NCBI GenBank assembly: GCA_964553775.1
Contig: CAZKLU010000083.1
Coordinates: forward strand, 1-6,613
Direction of reading: 5' to 3'
Source of the DNA: RUG626 sp964553775
Lineage (GTDB): Bacteria; Bacillota; Clostridia; Oscillospirales; Oscillospiraceae
DNA: 6,613 nt
Shown one piece after another: positions 1 to 5,219 of this stretch. Position 1 is the first letter of the stretch; every line of letters begins with the position of its first letter. Both the position numbers and the translations under genes were made by a program. Below the pieces are notes generated by a model. That model did not search any database, was not told where the DNA came from, and saw only the letters and a program-made list of their open reading frames with translations.

Positions 1-1202
1 ATGGTCTTGAAGTCTATGTCTGGCAGATGTCCGAAACAAACTATCGCTTCGGGCTTCTGGAGGGACCTGACCATGAGAGAACACTTGAAGAGCTTATGTC
101 ACTGCAGGGCGCGACAGCGGAGGAAATGTCTCTGATTCTGTCAACATACGATATTAACGACGGGGACATCATCGTTGTGCCTTGGGGCAATCCAATCTCC
201 AGCTATATTGTCACGGATGAGACAATGCAAGACCCCGAATACGTCAGCAATATTCGCGTTATGCTTGGACTTGACAGCGTTCCGGCGGGTTCAGCTGAGG
301 ATATAGATACGCAAGCACCGGAGCCGGATGAGACAGTACCCGCAGCCACAGAAACTGACATCATGACCGCTGACGGCGCGTACTCAGAGTTTATCAATAA
401 CGCAATCATGGAGCATAACAAATCAGGCTTTCAGGATTACGATGCAGCCTGTACTAGCTTTATAGAGCTGTCGGAGTCTTCCAGCACACCCTCAGTTGGC
501 GGCAATACACATCAAATCACATACTATGGCTGGGCGTTGTATGAGGAATTTAAGGTGACAGACAGCGGTCTGGAGGAAGTGAGCGGCAGTCACGTTCCAG
601 TCGCGATTTCTTGCACACTGGACGACAGCGGCTTCACGCTGACGGAGTATTGGGAACCGCGTGACGGTGATTATAACGAAGCTGATATACGTTCAAAATT
701 CCCGTCTGATGTTGTGGAGGACGCTCTTGACAGTCAGAAGTTCATCCTCCGGCAGATACAGGAGTGCTACGCTTCGGCTGTCACTGCCACAGGACTTGAT
801 ACAGACAGCGTGATTGGTAAGCTACTCGGAACATTTGATGTCAGTCAATCAGCGTCTTCAAATCCGAACGATTATATTGACAACAACCCCATCGAGTATC
901 GTGAACTGACATATTATGGACGTTACACGCTTGAATACTGCTTCGCCCGCTTTGAAAACGGCGGTGAGACAGGGCTTAGAGGACAAATCATGGCGTGTGC
1001 GTGTGAGGATATATCGCTCGGTTGGGGCGAGGGTCTTCTGCTTGAGTTCAATCTGCCGTCCGACGGGATACTCACCGGTCAGATGTGGTACAGCGCGTTC
1101 AAATATAACGCTCTGAGCCTGTTGGAGCAGTATGACAGGACAGAAATATCGGAGCTTTACCCCGCGTCATATGTTCTGCTCAGTATGCTTGGAAAGATTT
1201 AG
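1..1202 (+). CDS. Uncharacterised multidomain protein, probably extracytoplasmic (5' end outside window)
   Basis: The reading frame is already open at the left edge (first whole codon at base 3, reading GLEVYVWQ) and runs to a TAG at 1200-1202. The first methionine, at 27, has no ribosome binding site and sits inside continuous sequence, so I treat it as internal and the gene as 5'-truncated by the window. Counting from that methionine, there is a compact N-terminal segment (1-80), an acidic Pro/Ala/Thr/Glu linker (about 84-112), and a mixed alpha/beta region with EYWEPRDGDY (about 210) and a Tyr/Gly-rich end containing PIEYRELTYYGRYTLEYC. From memory, the last two blocks resemble the extracellular tails of clostridial BlaR1/M56-like membrane proteins. 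No HExxH motif or membrane helix is visible, so any peptidase or anchor part would lie upstream. Function is unknown; the coding call is firm, the family suggestion is weak. Confidence 0.85.
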   Translation, partial: GLEVYVWQMSETNYRFGLLEGPDHERTLEELMSLQGATAEEMSLILSTYDINDGDIIVVPWGNPISSYIVTDETMQDPEYVSNIRVMLGLDSVPAGSAEDIDTQAPEPDETVPAATETDIMTADGAYSEFINNAIMEHNKSGFQDYDAACTSFIELSESSSTPSVGGNTHQITYYGWALYEEFKVTDSGLEEVSGSHVPVAISCTLDDSGFTLTEYWEPRDGDYNEADIRSKFPSDVVEDALDSQKFILRQIQECYASAVTATGLDTDSVIGKLLGTFDVSQSASSNPNDYIDNNPIEYRELTYYGRYTLEYCFARFENGGETGLRGQIMACACEDISLGWGEGLLLEFNLPSDGILTGQMWYSAFKYNALSLLEQYDRTEISELYPASYVLLSMLGKI

Positions 1203-1248
1203 GCACAGGTTCACGACTTTGCCGCGTGGTGTTCTGAATAAGGAATCA

Positions 1249-1271
1249 GGGGGAGCCGAAAGGCTCCCCTT
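1249..1271. terminator. Shared hairpin between convergent genes
   Basis: An 8-bp perfect G/C-rich stem, GGGGAGCC (1250-1257) and GGCTCCCC (1262-1269), closes a GAAA tetraloop; a G.U and an A-U pair can extend it. It lies 47 bases after the stop of the plus-strand gene and 15 bases after the stop of the minus-strand coat gene, so it can serve both transcripts. The tail is only TTAACAAT on the plus strand and CTGATTCC on the minus strand. A weak U-tract means termination efficiency is uncertain, although the hairpin itself is very stable. Confidence 0.7.
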
Positions 1272-1285
1272 AACAATAAGAGAGA

Positions 1286-1534
1286 TTATCCGGCTGTAGT
1301 GTATTTCTGCTTGACCTGATCTATTTTCTGCTGCGGAACAGTCTCAGTGGGGTACCAGCCCTTTGCGGACATCGCCTTATAAATGTTGTCCTGCATACAG
1401 AGGGAATCATTCAGGGCTGTTTTGAAGGTCTGATTGACTTTCTCGGTGTTTGATTCTATTGCTCCGTGCATATACAGGTCACAAACACCCTTTGTTGTCA
1501 GGAGAATATTCTCCATGATGTTCTTGTCGTCCAT
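1286..1534 (-). CDS. CotF-like spore coat protein, 82 aa
   Basis: A small protein of the CotF/Coat_F type, which is deposited in the outer layers of the endospore coat by the mother cell. The 82-residue product begins MDDKNIMENILLTTKG and contains the family-like features D-K-x-I-M, a Lys-x(5)-Tyr segment, an E-S-N patch, C-M-Q-D-N-I-Y, and the K-G-W-Y-P turn near residue 60, then a Gln/Lys-rich tail; the fold expected is a ferritin-like helix bundle. I chose the ATG at 1534 because AAGGAGG lies 8 bases upstream (1543-1549). The frame stays open upstream to 1627, but those residues are Arg/Ser/Leu-rich and overlap the preceding gene in another frame. It is the second gene of a two-gene unit, 13 bases after the upstream stop, and its ribosome site overlaps that stop codon. 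Family assignment is from recalled sequence pattern. Confidence 0.88.
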   Translation of the reverse strand: MDDKNIMENILLTTKGVCDLYMHGAIESNTEKVNQTFKTALNDSLCMQDNIYKAMSAKGWYPTETVPQQKIDQVKQKYTTAG

Positions 1535-1547
1535 TGTGAGTTCCTCC

Positions 1548-1721
1548 TTAAACAAGACTGTAGAACGCGCCAAATATGCGGCGGTTCTTGTCAACAAGCT
1601 GCTGTGCCTCAGCTTTGAGTTTGGCATCCTTCAGCGTGTTCACGGCGTTCTGACACTGCGTAGATAAAAACATCGCGTGTCCAAGAGCGTCTTCGACATA
1701 GAGCAGTTCTTTTTCACTCAT
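1548..1721 (-). CDS. Small spore-coat-associated protein, 57 aa
   Basis: A 57-codon gene starting MSEKELLYVEDALGHAMF and ending FGAFYSLV. The start at 1721 is supported by GAGGTGA (1728-1734) six bases upstream, and its TAA (1548-1550) overlaps the ribosome site of the coat gene that follows, so the two are almost certainly co-transcribed and probably translationally coupled. The sequence predicts two amphipathic helices (about 4-32 and 34-54) with one Cys and a Leu-G-H pattern; there is no signal peptide or membrane segment. Similar short proteins beside CotF-like genes are known to me in Clostridia, usually labelled hypothetical or spore coat protein, so a role in coat assembly is inferred from context. 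It might pair with its neighbour to form a complete helix bundle. It is short enough to be dropped by common length cut-offs. Confidence 0.85.
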   Translation of the reverse strand: MSEKELLYVEDALGHAMFLSTQCQNAVNTLKDAKLKAEAQQLVDKNRRIFGAFYSLV

Positions 1722-1739
1722 AGTTTATCACCTCAATAG

Positions 1740-1769
1740 ATAGTCTGCTCTTTCCTTTGAGAAATATGC
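1740..1769 (-). promoter_or_regulatory. Weak sigma-E-like promoter for the coat unit
   Basis: On the minus strand, GCATATT (1763-1769) resembles the sigma-E -35 element, and CAGACTAT (1740-1747) matches six of eight positions of the -10 consensus CATACAAT. The spacing of 15 bases (17 counted from ATA) is right. A mother-cell promoter would suit coat genes. The weakness is position: transcription would begin at about 1733-1735, leaving the GAGGTGA ribosome site at the very 5' end of the message. The true promoter may instead lie farther upstream. Confidence 0.3.
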
Positions 1770-1804
1770 GTTCATAAAGGAATTTTTTGCGCGGGTTCCT
1801 CATC

Positions 1805-1845
1805 CGGTTTAATATTGTCTGTCCAGCCGCGAAAATGTTAAACCG
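1805..1845. repeat. 12-bp imperfect inverted repeat, 17-base loop
   Basis: CGGTTTAATATT (1805-1816) faces AATGTTAAACCG (1834-1845). Eleven of twelve positions are complementary and the twelfth is a G.U pair in plus-strand RNA; the outer eight are perfect. The loop is 17 bases. There is no U-tract after it on either strand, so it is not an ordinary terminator. It could be an operator for a dimeric regulator or a structured RNA in a long leader. A pairing this long is unlikely by chance in a region of this size. Confidence 0.6.
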
Positions 1846-1954
1846 CGAAGATACGCTCACTAAGCTCTGAGGATAATAAACATACAGTCTCAATCGTAAC
1901 ACGCGAGGGAAAATTTCAGAAGTCTTTACGCTATCCCCCGCTCCATATCTGATT

Positions 1955-1976
1955 TTTCCGCCCGATTTCCGCCCGA
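1955..1976. repeat. Tandem 11-bp direct repeat
   Basis: TTTCCGCCCGA occurs twice head to tail (1955-1965 and 1966-1976) without mismatch. The period is about one helical turn, so a protein binding both copies would sit on the same face of the DNA. It lies about 70 bases upstream of the candidate hom -35 element and is the most G/C-rich point before the T-rich promoter stretch. Confidence 0.7.
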
Positions 1977-2044
1977 ATTGTCGTTTTGCCTGTTTTTCAG
2001 TCTCAAATTGACGCTTTTTTCTACTTTTCTTTTCACAATTCCAC

Positions 2045-2073
2045 TTGCGTTTATTTTGTCACTGTGGTATTAT
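2045..2073 (+). promoter_or_regulatory. Candidate extended -10 promoter for hom
   Basis: TATTAT (2068-2073) matches five of six bases of the sigma-A -10 and is preceded by TG one base away (TGGTATTAT), an extended -10. TTGCGT (2045-2050) sits 17 bases upstream and keeps the TTG of the -35. Transcription would start near 2080, giving a leader of about 107 bases before the hom start codon. Confidence 0.5.
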
Positions 2074-2086
2074 TTTATTGTGACAA
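2056..2086. promoter_or_regulatory. Possible operator over the hom promoter
   Basis: TTGTCAC (2056-2062) and GTGACAA (2080-2086) form a perfect 7-bp inverted repeat with a 17-base spacer that encloses the -10 element and the expected start site. A repressor on these arms would block RNA polymerase. Arms of seven bases in AT-rich DNA can occur by chance, so this is a candidate only. Confidence 0.35.
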
Positions 2087-2136
2087 TTTATTTTTATGCT
2101 GCCGCTTTATCTTTCAGTGTCGGAGTGCTTGTTTCG

Positions 2137-2159
2137 ATTATTTTTCCAATGTCAGCGGA
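2137..2159 (+). promoter_or_regulatory. hom copy of the shared hom/lysC leader element
   Basis: This stretch ends in ATGTCAGCGGA (2149-2159), an 11-mer found unchanged in the lysC leader at 3441-3451. Over 23 aligned bases 19 agree, including the preceding run of Ts. The 11-mer starts 38 bases before the hom ATG and 35 bases before the lysC ATG. Its ATG also opens a 14-codon frame, MSADKRGQREVLLW, whose TAA overlaps the hom start as ATGGTAA, but no ribosome site precedes it. Confidence 0.5.
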
Positions 2160-2186
2160 TAAACGCGGTCAGAGAGAGGTTTTATT

Positions 2187-3410
2187 ATGGTAAATATTGC
2201 TATACTCGGATTCGGAACGGTTGGTTCCGGCACGGCTGAGGTTATTTCTGAAAATTCAGTGAGCATTGCTAAAAATGCCGCTGAGGAAATATGTGTCAAG
2301 CGCATAGTAGATGTGCGTGACTTTCCTGACAGTCCGTTCGGTAATCTTGTTACTCACGACTTCTCTGAGGTGGAAAACGACCCTGATATAAAAGTTGTCG
2401 TTGAGACTATAGGCGGCGTAAAGGTTGCCTACGACTTTACAAAGCGGTGTCTTTTAGCGGGAAAGAGTGTTGTAACGTCAAACAAGGAGCTTGTAGCGAC
2501 TAAAGGTTATGAGCTTCTGGCGATTGCCAAGGAGAGGAACGTCAACTATCTTTTTGAAGCGAGTGTTGGCGGCGGCATACCGATTATTACTCCTATAACA
2601 CAGTGTCTGACAGCTAATGAGCTTGATGAAGTCTACGGCATTATGAATGGAACCACGAACTATATTCTGACACGAATGCTTCAGGACAGCGCGGAATTTA
2701 ACGACGCGTTGAAGGAAGCTCAGAGAATGGGGTGCGCTGAAGCGGACGCTACGGCTGATATTGAGGGCTTTGACGCGGCACGGAAGATTTGTATTCTTGC
2801 TGACCTCGCGTTCGGAAAAAACGTGAATCCTGATGAGATAAGCATTGACGGCATAACTAAGGTGACACCCGCTGATATGGAGTACGCGAGACGGCTTGGC
2901 TACAAGGTGAAGCTTTTAGGCAGAGCGTACAGGCTTGATTCTGAGCATATTACCGCATACGTTGCGCCGCATCTTATCAGCAAGACAAGTCTCCTTTCAA
3001 ATGTTGACGGCGTTATGAACGGCATAGTTGTACACGGCAACGCTCTTGGAGAGTGTATGTTCTATGGCGCGGGTGCGGGTAAAAGACCGACAGCGAGCGC
3101 GGTAGTAGCCGATGTTATTGACGCTGTTAAGCACCTGAAAGCCCGTAAGTATATCGGCTGGGATGAAAGCGGAGACGGGTATGTTATCAGCGCGGACGAT
3201 GTTCGCATGAGATGGTACGTCAGGACAGGCTCTGACCTTGAAGCTATAGGCAAAGCGTTCGGTCGGATTCGTCTCATAAGCTATCCGGGCAGCTATCCCG
3301 GCGCGGGTCCCGATGAGTACGCTTTCGCTACAGAGCCTATGACGAAGCGGGAGCTTCTTGAAACGCTCAACGGTATGGAAATACGCTCCATGTTCAGAAT
3401 ACTTGACTGA
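2187..3410 (+). CDS. hom: Homoserine dehydrogenase, 407 aa
   Basis: Reduces L-aspartate 4-semialdehyde to L-homoserine with NAD(P)H in the cytosol, the branch toward threonine and methionine. The Rossmann loop GFGTVGSG is at residues 8-15, followed by SNKELVATKG (98-107, K100), EASVGGGIPII (124-134), NGTTNYILT (154-162) and the catalytic-domain block ending ADIEGFDAARK (190-200). E185, D196 and K200 have the spacing of the substrate-binding Glu and the Asp/Lys pair described in yeast homoserine dehydrogenase. GAGAGKRPTASAVVAD (294-309) closes the catalytic domain. Residues about 335-407 form a degenerate ACT-like tail, as in Firmicutes enzymes of about 400-430 residues, so feedback inhibition by threonine is likely but not shown. 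The ATG at 2187 follows GAGAGG (2174-2179) by seven bases. It precedes lysC by 65 bases. No thrB or thrC is adjacent, so the rest of the threonine branch must lie elsewhere. Confidence 0.97.
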   Translation: MVNIAILGFGTVGSGTAEVISENSVSIAKNAAEEICVKRIVDVRDFPDSPFGNLVTHDFSEVENDPDIKVVVETIGGVKVAYDFTKRCLLAGKSVVTSNKELVATKGYELLAIAKERNVNYLFEASVGGGIPIITPITQCLTANELDEVYGIMNGTTNYILTRMLQDSAEFNDALKEAQRMGCAEADATADIEGFDAARKICILADLAFGKNVNPDEISIDGITKVTPADMEYARRLGYKVKLLGRAYRLDSEHITAYVAPHLISKTSLLSNVDGVMNGIVVHGNALGECMFYGAGAGKRPTASAVVADVIDAVKHLKARKYIGWDESGDGYVISADDVRMRWYVRTGSDLEAIGKAFGRIRLISYPGSYPGAGPDEYAFATEPMTKRELLETLNGMEIRSMFRILD

Positions 3411-3431
3411 GCATATAATAATTTGTAAAAT
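3403..3431 (+). promoter_or_regulatory. sigma-A promoter for lysC over the hom stop codon
   Basis: TTGACT (3403-3408) matches five of six bases of the -35 and TAAAAT (3426-3431) five of six of the -10, with the ideal 17-base spacer. The -35 overlaps the last codons and TGA of hom. A second -10-like TATAAT lies at 3414-3419 but lacks a good -35. Initiation would be at about 3438, just before the lysC leader hairpin, so lysC can be expressed apart from hom. Confidence 0.65.
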
Positions 3432-3455
3432 ATTTTTTAGATGTCAGCGGACATC
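3429..3455 (+). promoter_or_regulatory. lysC copy of the shared leader element, with hairpin
   Basis: The region carries the 11-mer ATGTCAGCGGA (3441-3451) also present before hom. Here it forms part of a perfect 6-bp hairpin, GATGTC (3440-3445), loop AGCG, GACATC (3450-3455), which ends five bases before the GGAGGAG ribosome site. There is no U-tract, so it is not a terminator. If transcription starts near 3438 the hairpin is at the extreme 5' end of the message, where it could protect the RNA or affect initiation. The hom copy lacks the pairing half. Confidence 0.5.
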
Positions 3456-3475
3456 GGTTTGGAGGAGACCATCAA

Positions 3476-4684
3476 ATGGCACTTATTGTGCAGAAATTTG
3501 GCGGCAGCTCGGTCGCGAATCCTGAGAGAATGCGGAGAGTTGCCGGGATAATCGCTGAGACGTACCGTGCGGGGAACGATGTTATAGTGGTTCTCTCGGC
3601 TCAGGGCAAGACCACGGATAATCTCATAGCGGCGGCTCAGGAGTATAGTTCAAGTCCGTCAAAGCGTGAGATGGATATGCTGCTGTCTACCGGAGAGCAA
3701 CAATCTGTAGCGTTATGCGCTATGACGCTTGAGAGCATGGGCATACCGGCTATATCTCTCACGGGCTGGCAGGTGGAGTTCAAGACGAACTCTACACATT
3801 CTAACGCTTCTATTAAGAGTGTAGGTTCTGAACGTATTCGCAAGGAGCTTGACGCGAAGCGTGTCGTTCTCGTGACGGGATTTCAGGGCATAGACAGGTA
3901 CGATGACATAACGACACTTGGACGCGGCGGTTCGGACACATCAGCGGTGGCTATTGCGGCTTCCATGAGGGCTGATGTGTGCCAGATTTACACGGACGTT
4001 GACGGCGTATACACGGCAGACCCTAACAAGGTACACGGCGCGAAGAAGCTTCAGGAGATAACATTTGACGAGATGTTGGAGCTTGCGTCCATGGGTGCCA
4101 AGGTACTGCACAACCGCTCGGTTGAGATGGCAAAACGGTATAATGTGGAGCTTGAGGTTCTGTCAAGCTTTGAGAAGGTTTCAGGAACAAAGGTCAGGGG
4201 GTACAAGAAATTGGAACAGGCAGAAGTAAGCGGAGTAGCTAAAGATTCTAACGTGGCTCGTATAACACTGGTTCGCATAGAGGACGTACCGGGTGTCGCG
4301 TTCAAGATTTTCAGAATACTTGCCAATGAGAAGATAAATGTCGATATTATTTTGCAGTCTCTCGGTCGTGACGGCACTCAGGACGTGACATTTACGGTTG
4401 CGAGAGCGGACGCTGAGACTGCTAAAGCCGCGCTTGAGGAACACGAGCAGGAGCTTCGCTACACATCTCTCGATATGGACACTCATGTCGCTAAAATCAG
4501 TATCGTGGGAGCGGGTATGCTCATGACAAGCGGCATAGCGGTCAAGATGTTTGACGCTCTCGCGAGAAAGAAGATAAACATCAACATGATTTCTACAAGC
4601 GAGATAAAAGTCTCTGTTCTTGTTGATGAGGACGACGCGGACAGAGCTGTTCAGGCGATACACGATAAGTTCTTTGGCGACTGA
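3476..4684 (+). CDS. lysC: Aspartate kinase (aspartokinase), monofunctional, 402 aa
   Basis: Phosphorylates L-aspartate with ATP to 4-phospho-L-aspartate, the first step toward lysine (and diaminopimelate), threonine and methionine. The amino-acid-kinase domain covers about residues 1-235: KFGGSS (7-12) with catalytic K7, STGE (71-74) with the substrate-binding Glu, TTLGRGGSDTSA (146-157), and the nucleotide-binding YTDVDGVYTADP (172-183). Two ACT domains follow, about 263-332 and 338-402, the second with NINMISTSEIKVSVLV, the conserved effector-binding strand; lysine and/or threonine inhibition is expected. The length matches the 400-410-residue Firmicutes class. The ATG at 3476 has GGAGGAG (3461-3467) eight bases upstream. 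A possible internal TTG start at 4211 after AGGGGG would give a 157-residue regulatory chain, as known for B. subtilis aspartokinase II. The symbol lysC is used for the class; dapG or ask would be equally defensible. Confidence 0.96.
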   Translation: MALIVQKFGGSSVANPERMRRVAGIIAETYRAGNDVIVVLSAQGKTTDNLIAAAQEYSSSPSKREMDMLLSTGEQQSVALCAMTLESMGIPAISLTGWQVEFKTNSTHSNASIKSVGSERIRKELDAKRVVLVTGFQGIDRYDDITTLGRGGSDTSAVAIAASMRADVCQIYTDVDGVYTADPNKVHGAKKLQEITFDEMLELASMGAKVLHNRSVEMAKRYNVELEVLSSFEKVSGTKVRGYKKLEQAEVSGVAKDSNVARITLVRIEDVPGVAFKIFRILANEKINVDIILQSLGRDGTQDVTFTVARADAETAKAALEEHEQELRYTSLDMDTHVAKISIVGAGMLMTSGIAVKMFDALARKKININMISTSEIKVSVLVDEDDADRAVQAIHDKFFGD

Positions 4685-4690
4685 GTCTCT

Positions 4691-4728
4691 AATCCAAATC
4701 GGAGCTTTCCGGTTTGGATTTTGTTTTA
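4691..4728 (+). terminator. Strong intrinsic terminator of the hom-lysC unit
   Basis: Seven to eight bases after the lysC stop, 4691-4703 pairs with 4708-4720 in a 13-bp stem (AATCCAAA with TTTGGATT, then one T.G wobble and CGGA with TCCG) closed by a GCTT loop. The U-tract TTTTGTTTT (4719-4727) follows directly. This is a textbook rho-independent terminator and marks the end of the transcript. Confidence 0.93.
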
Positions 4729-4764
4729 TCCTCTCCCCTGTAGCTTCTTTTGTTCGGCGATTTT

Positions 4765-4802
4765 CTGACAAATGTAAAAATATTGTTAAAAGTATTACAT
4801 TT
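4765..4802 (+). promoter_or_regulatory. Inverted repeat and possible relic promoter before the ABC remnant
   Basis: AAATGTAA (4770-4777) and TTACATTT (4795-4802) form a perfect 8-bp inverted repeat with a 17-base AT-only-but-two spacer. CTGACA (4765-4770) resembles a -35, and TAAAAG (4787-4792), 16 bases on, is a poor -10. It sits exactly where recognisable ABC-ATPase sequence begins, so it may be the control region of the intact ancestor, or foreign sequence joined by the deletion. Confidence 0.35.
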
Positions 4803-5178
4803 TGATGATTACAGGGTGCTGCAGAACATAATCATGCCGCTCACGCTTGACAGAAGGAAGCCTGACGGCGAATATCTTGACGATATAGTGAGCTTTCTCG
4901 GTCTGAAAGACAAATTGCGCCGTTATCCTGACGAGCTTTCCGGCGGTGAACAGCAGAGAGCGGCTATAGCGCGTTCCGTTATCGCGAAACCGGAGCTTAT
5001 TTTTGCCGATGAGCCGACAGGGAACCTTGACAGAAGGACGGGTATGGAGACTATGGAGCTTCTGCGTGAGAGCGCGTCACGTTGCGGCGGTACGCTTGTG
5101 GTTGTTACTCACGACCCTGATGTTGCGGCGATGGCTGACGCTGTGATTCATCTTGATGATGGTCAGGTTCAGAAGTGA
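4801..5178 (+). pseudogene. ABC transporter ATPase remnant lacking the Walker A half
   Basis: The C-terminal half of a LolD/MacB-type ABC ATPase, the family that powers lipoprotein or peptide export with a FtsX-like permease. From the TTT codon at 4801 the frame reads FDDYRVLQNIIMPLTLD, then signature LSGGEQQR, Walker B LIFADE, D-loop GNLD and switch His in VVVTHDPD, ending at TGA 5176-5178. A whole protein has about 220-250 residues; only about 125 are here. The Walker A GxxGxGKS half is absent from the window, and the FxDYR stretch looks like a Q-loop region in which Gln is replaced and about eight residues before NIIMPL are missing. The frame is open back to 4750, but that part encodes no family sequence. 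Neither the TTG at 4750 nor the ATG at 4834 has a ribosome site, and no permease follows. The surviving motifs are intact, suggesting a recent deletion or an assembly join. Confidence 0.82.
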
Positions 5179-5190
5179 GTTTCCCGACAC

Positions 5191-5217
5191 AAAAACGGAG
5201 ACTTCCAAGTCTCCGTT
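5191..5217 (-). terminator. Intrinsic terminator facing the minus strand
   Basis: AACGGAGAC (5194-5202) pairs with GTCTCCGTT (5209-5217) around a TTCCAA loop, a perfect 9-bp stem. Read on the minus strand the stem runs straight into TTTTTG (complement of 5190-5195), a proper U-tract. On the plus strand it is followed only by CGTGTTATAA, so it should stop transcripts coming from the lipoprotein gene better than those from the ABC remnant. Confidence 0.75.
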
Positions 5218-5219
5218 CG

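Larger units (their letters stand above)
1722..2186. other. 465-base non-coding divergent region
   Basis: No convincing gene lies between the coat unit and hom. Reading frames that stay open here either have no ribosome site or translate T-rich promoter sequence into Phe/Leu-rich strings. The left part (1722-1920) has mixed composition and carries a 12-base inverted repeat and a 16-base-spaced repeat of CCGCGAA (1827-1833 and 1843-1849). The middle (1950-1980) has a tandem 11-mer. The right part (1981-2150) is strongly T-rich on the plus strand and holds the candidate hom promoter and leader. No known riboswitch class, T-box or tRNA could be recognised. Confidence 0.7.

Noticed and set aside
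1535..1627. N-terminal extension of the CotF-like protein to 113 residues
   Set aside because: The extra 31 residues overlap the well-supported 57-codon gene in another frame, and the internal ATG at 1534 has an excellent ribosome site.
1714..1902. Minus-strand frame of 62 codons upstream of the coat pair
   Set aside because: No ribosome site, unusual Arg-rich composition, runs through the inverted repeat, and overlaps the start of the 57-codon gene in another frame.
2080..2186. A lysine, SAM or T-box riboswitch in the hom leader
   Set aside because: The leader is only about 107 bases and T-rich. It lacks recognisable riboswitch cores, a T-box sequence and any terminator before the gene.
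1978..2193. Plus-strand frame of 71 codons encoding a hydrophobic Phe/Leu-rich peptide
   Set aside because: It begins at TTG without a ribosome site and is a translation of the T-rich promoter and leader of hom. The hydrophobicity follows from base composition.
4181..4771. Minus-strand frame of 196 codons opposite lysC
   Set aside because: Antisense to the ACT-domain region of lysC and the terminator. Composition (Arg, Ser, Val, Tyr rich) is that of a shadow frame and there is no ribosome site.
1805..4802. Three inverted repeats (1805-1845, 2056-2086, 4770-4802) all with 17-base spacers
   Set aside because: Their arms share no sequence, and the first can be read with a 25-base loop if only its perfect outer eight pairs are counted. 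I regard the equal spacing as coincidence.
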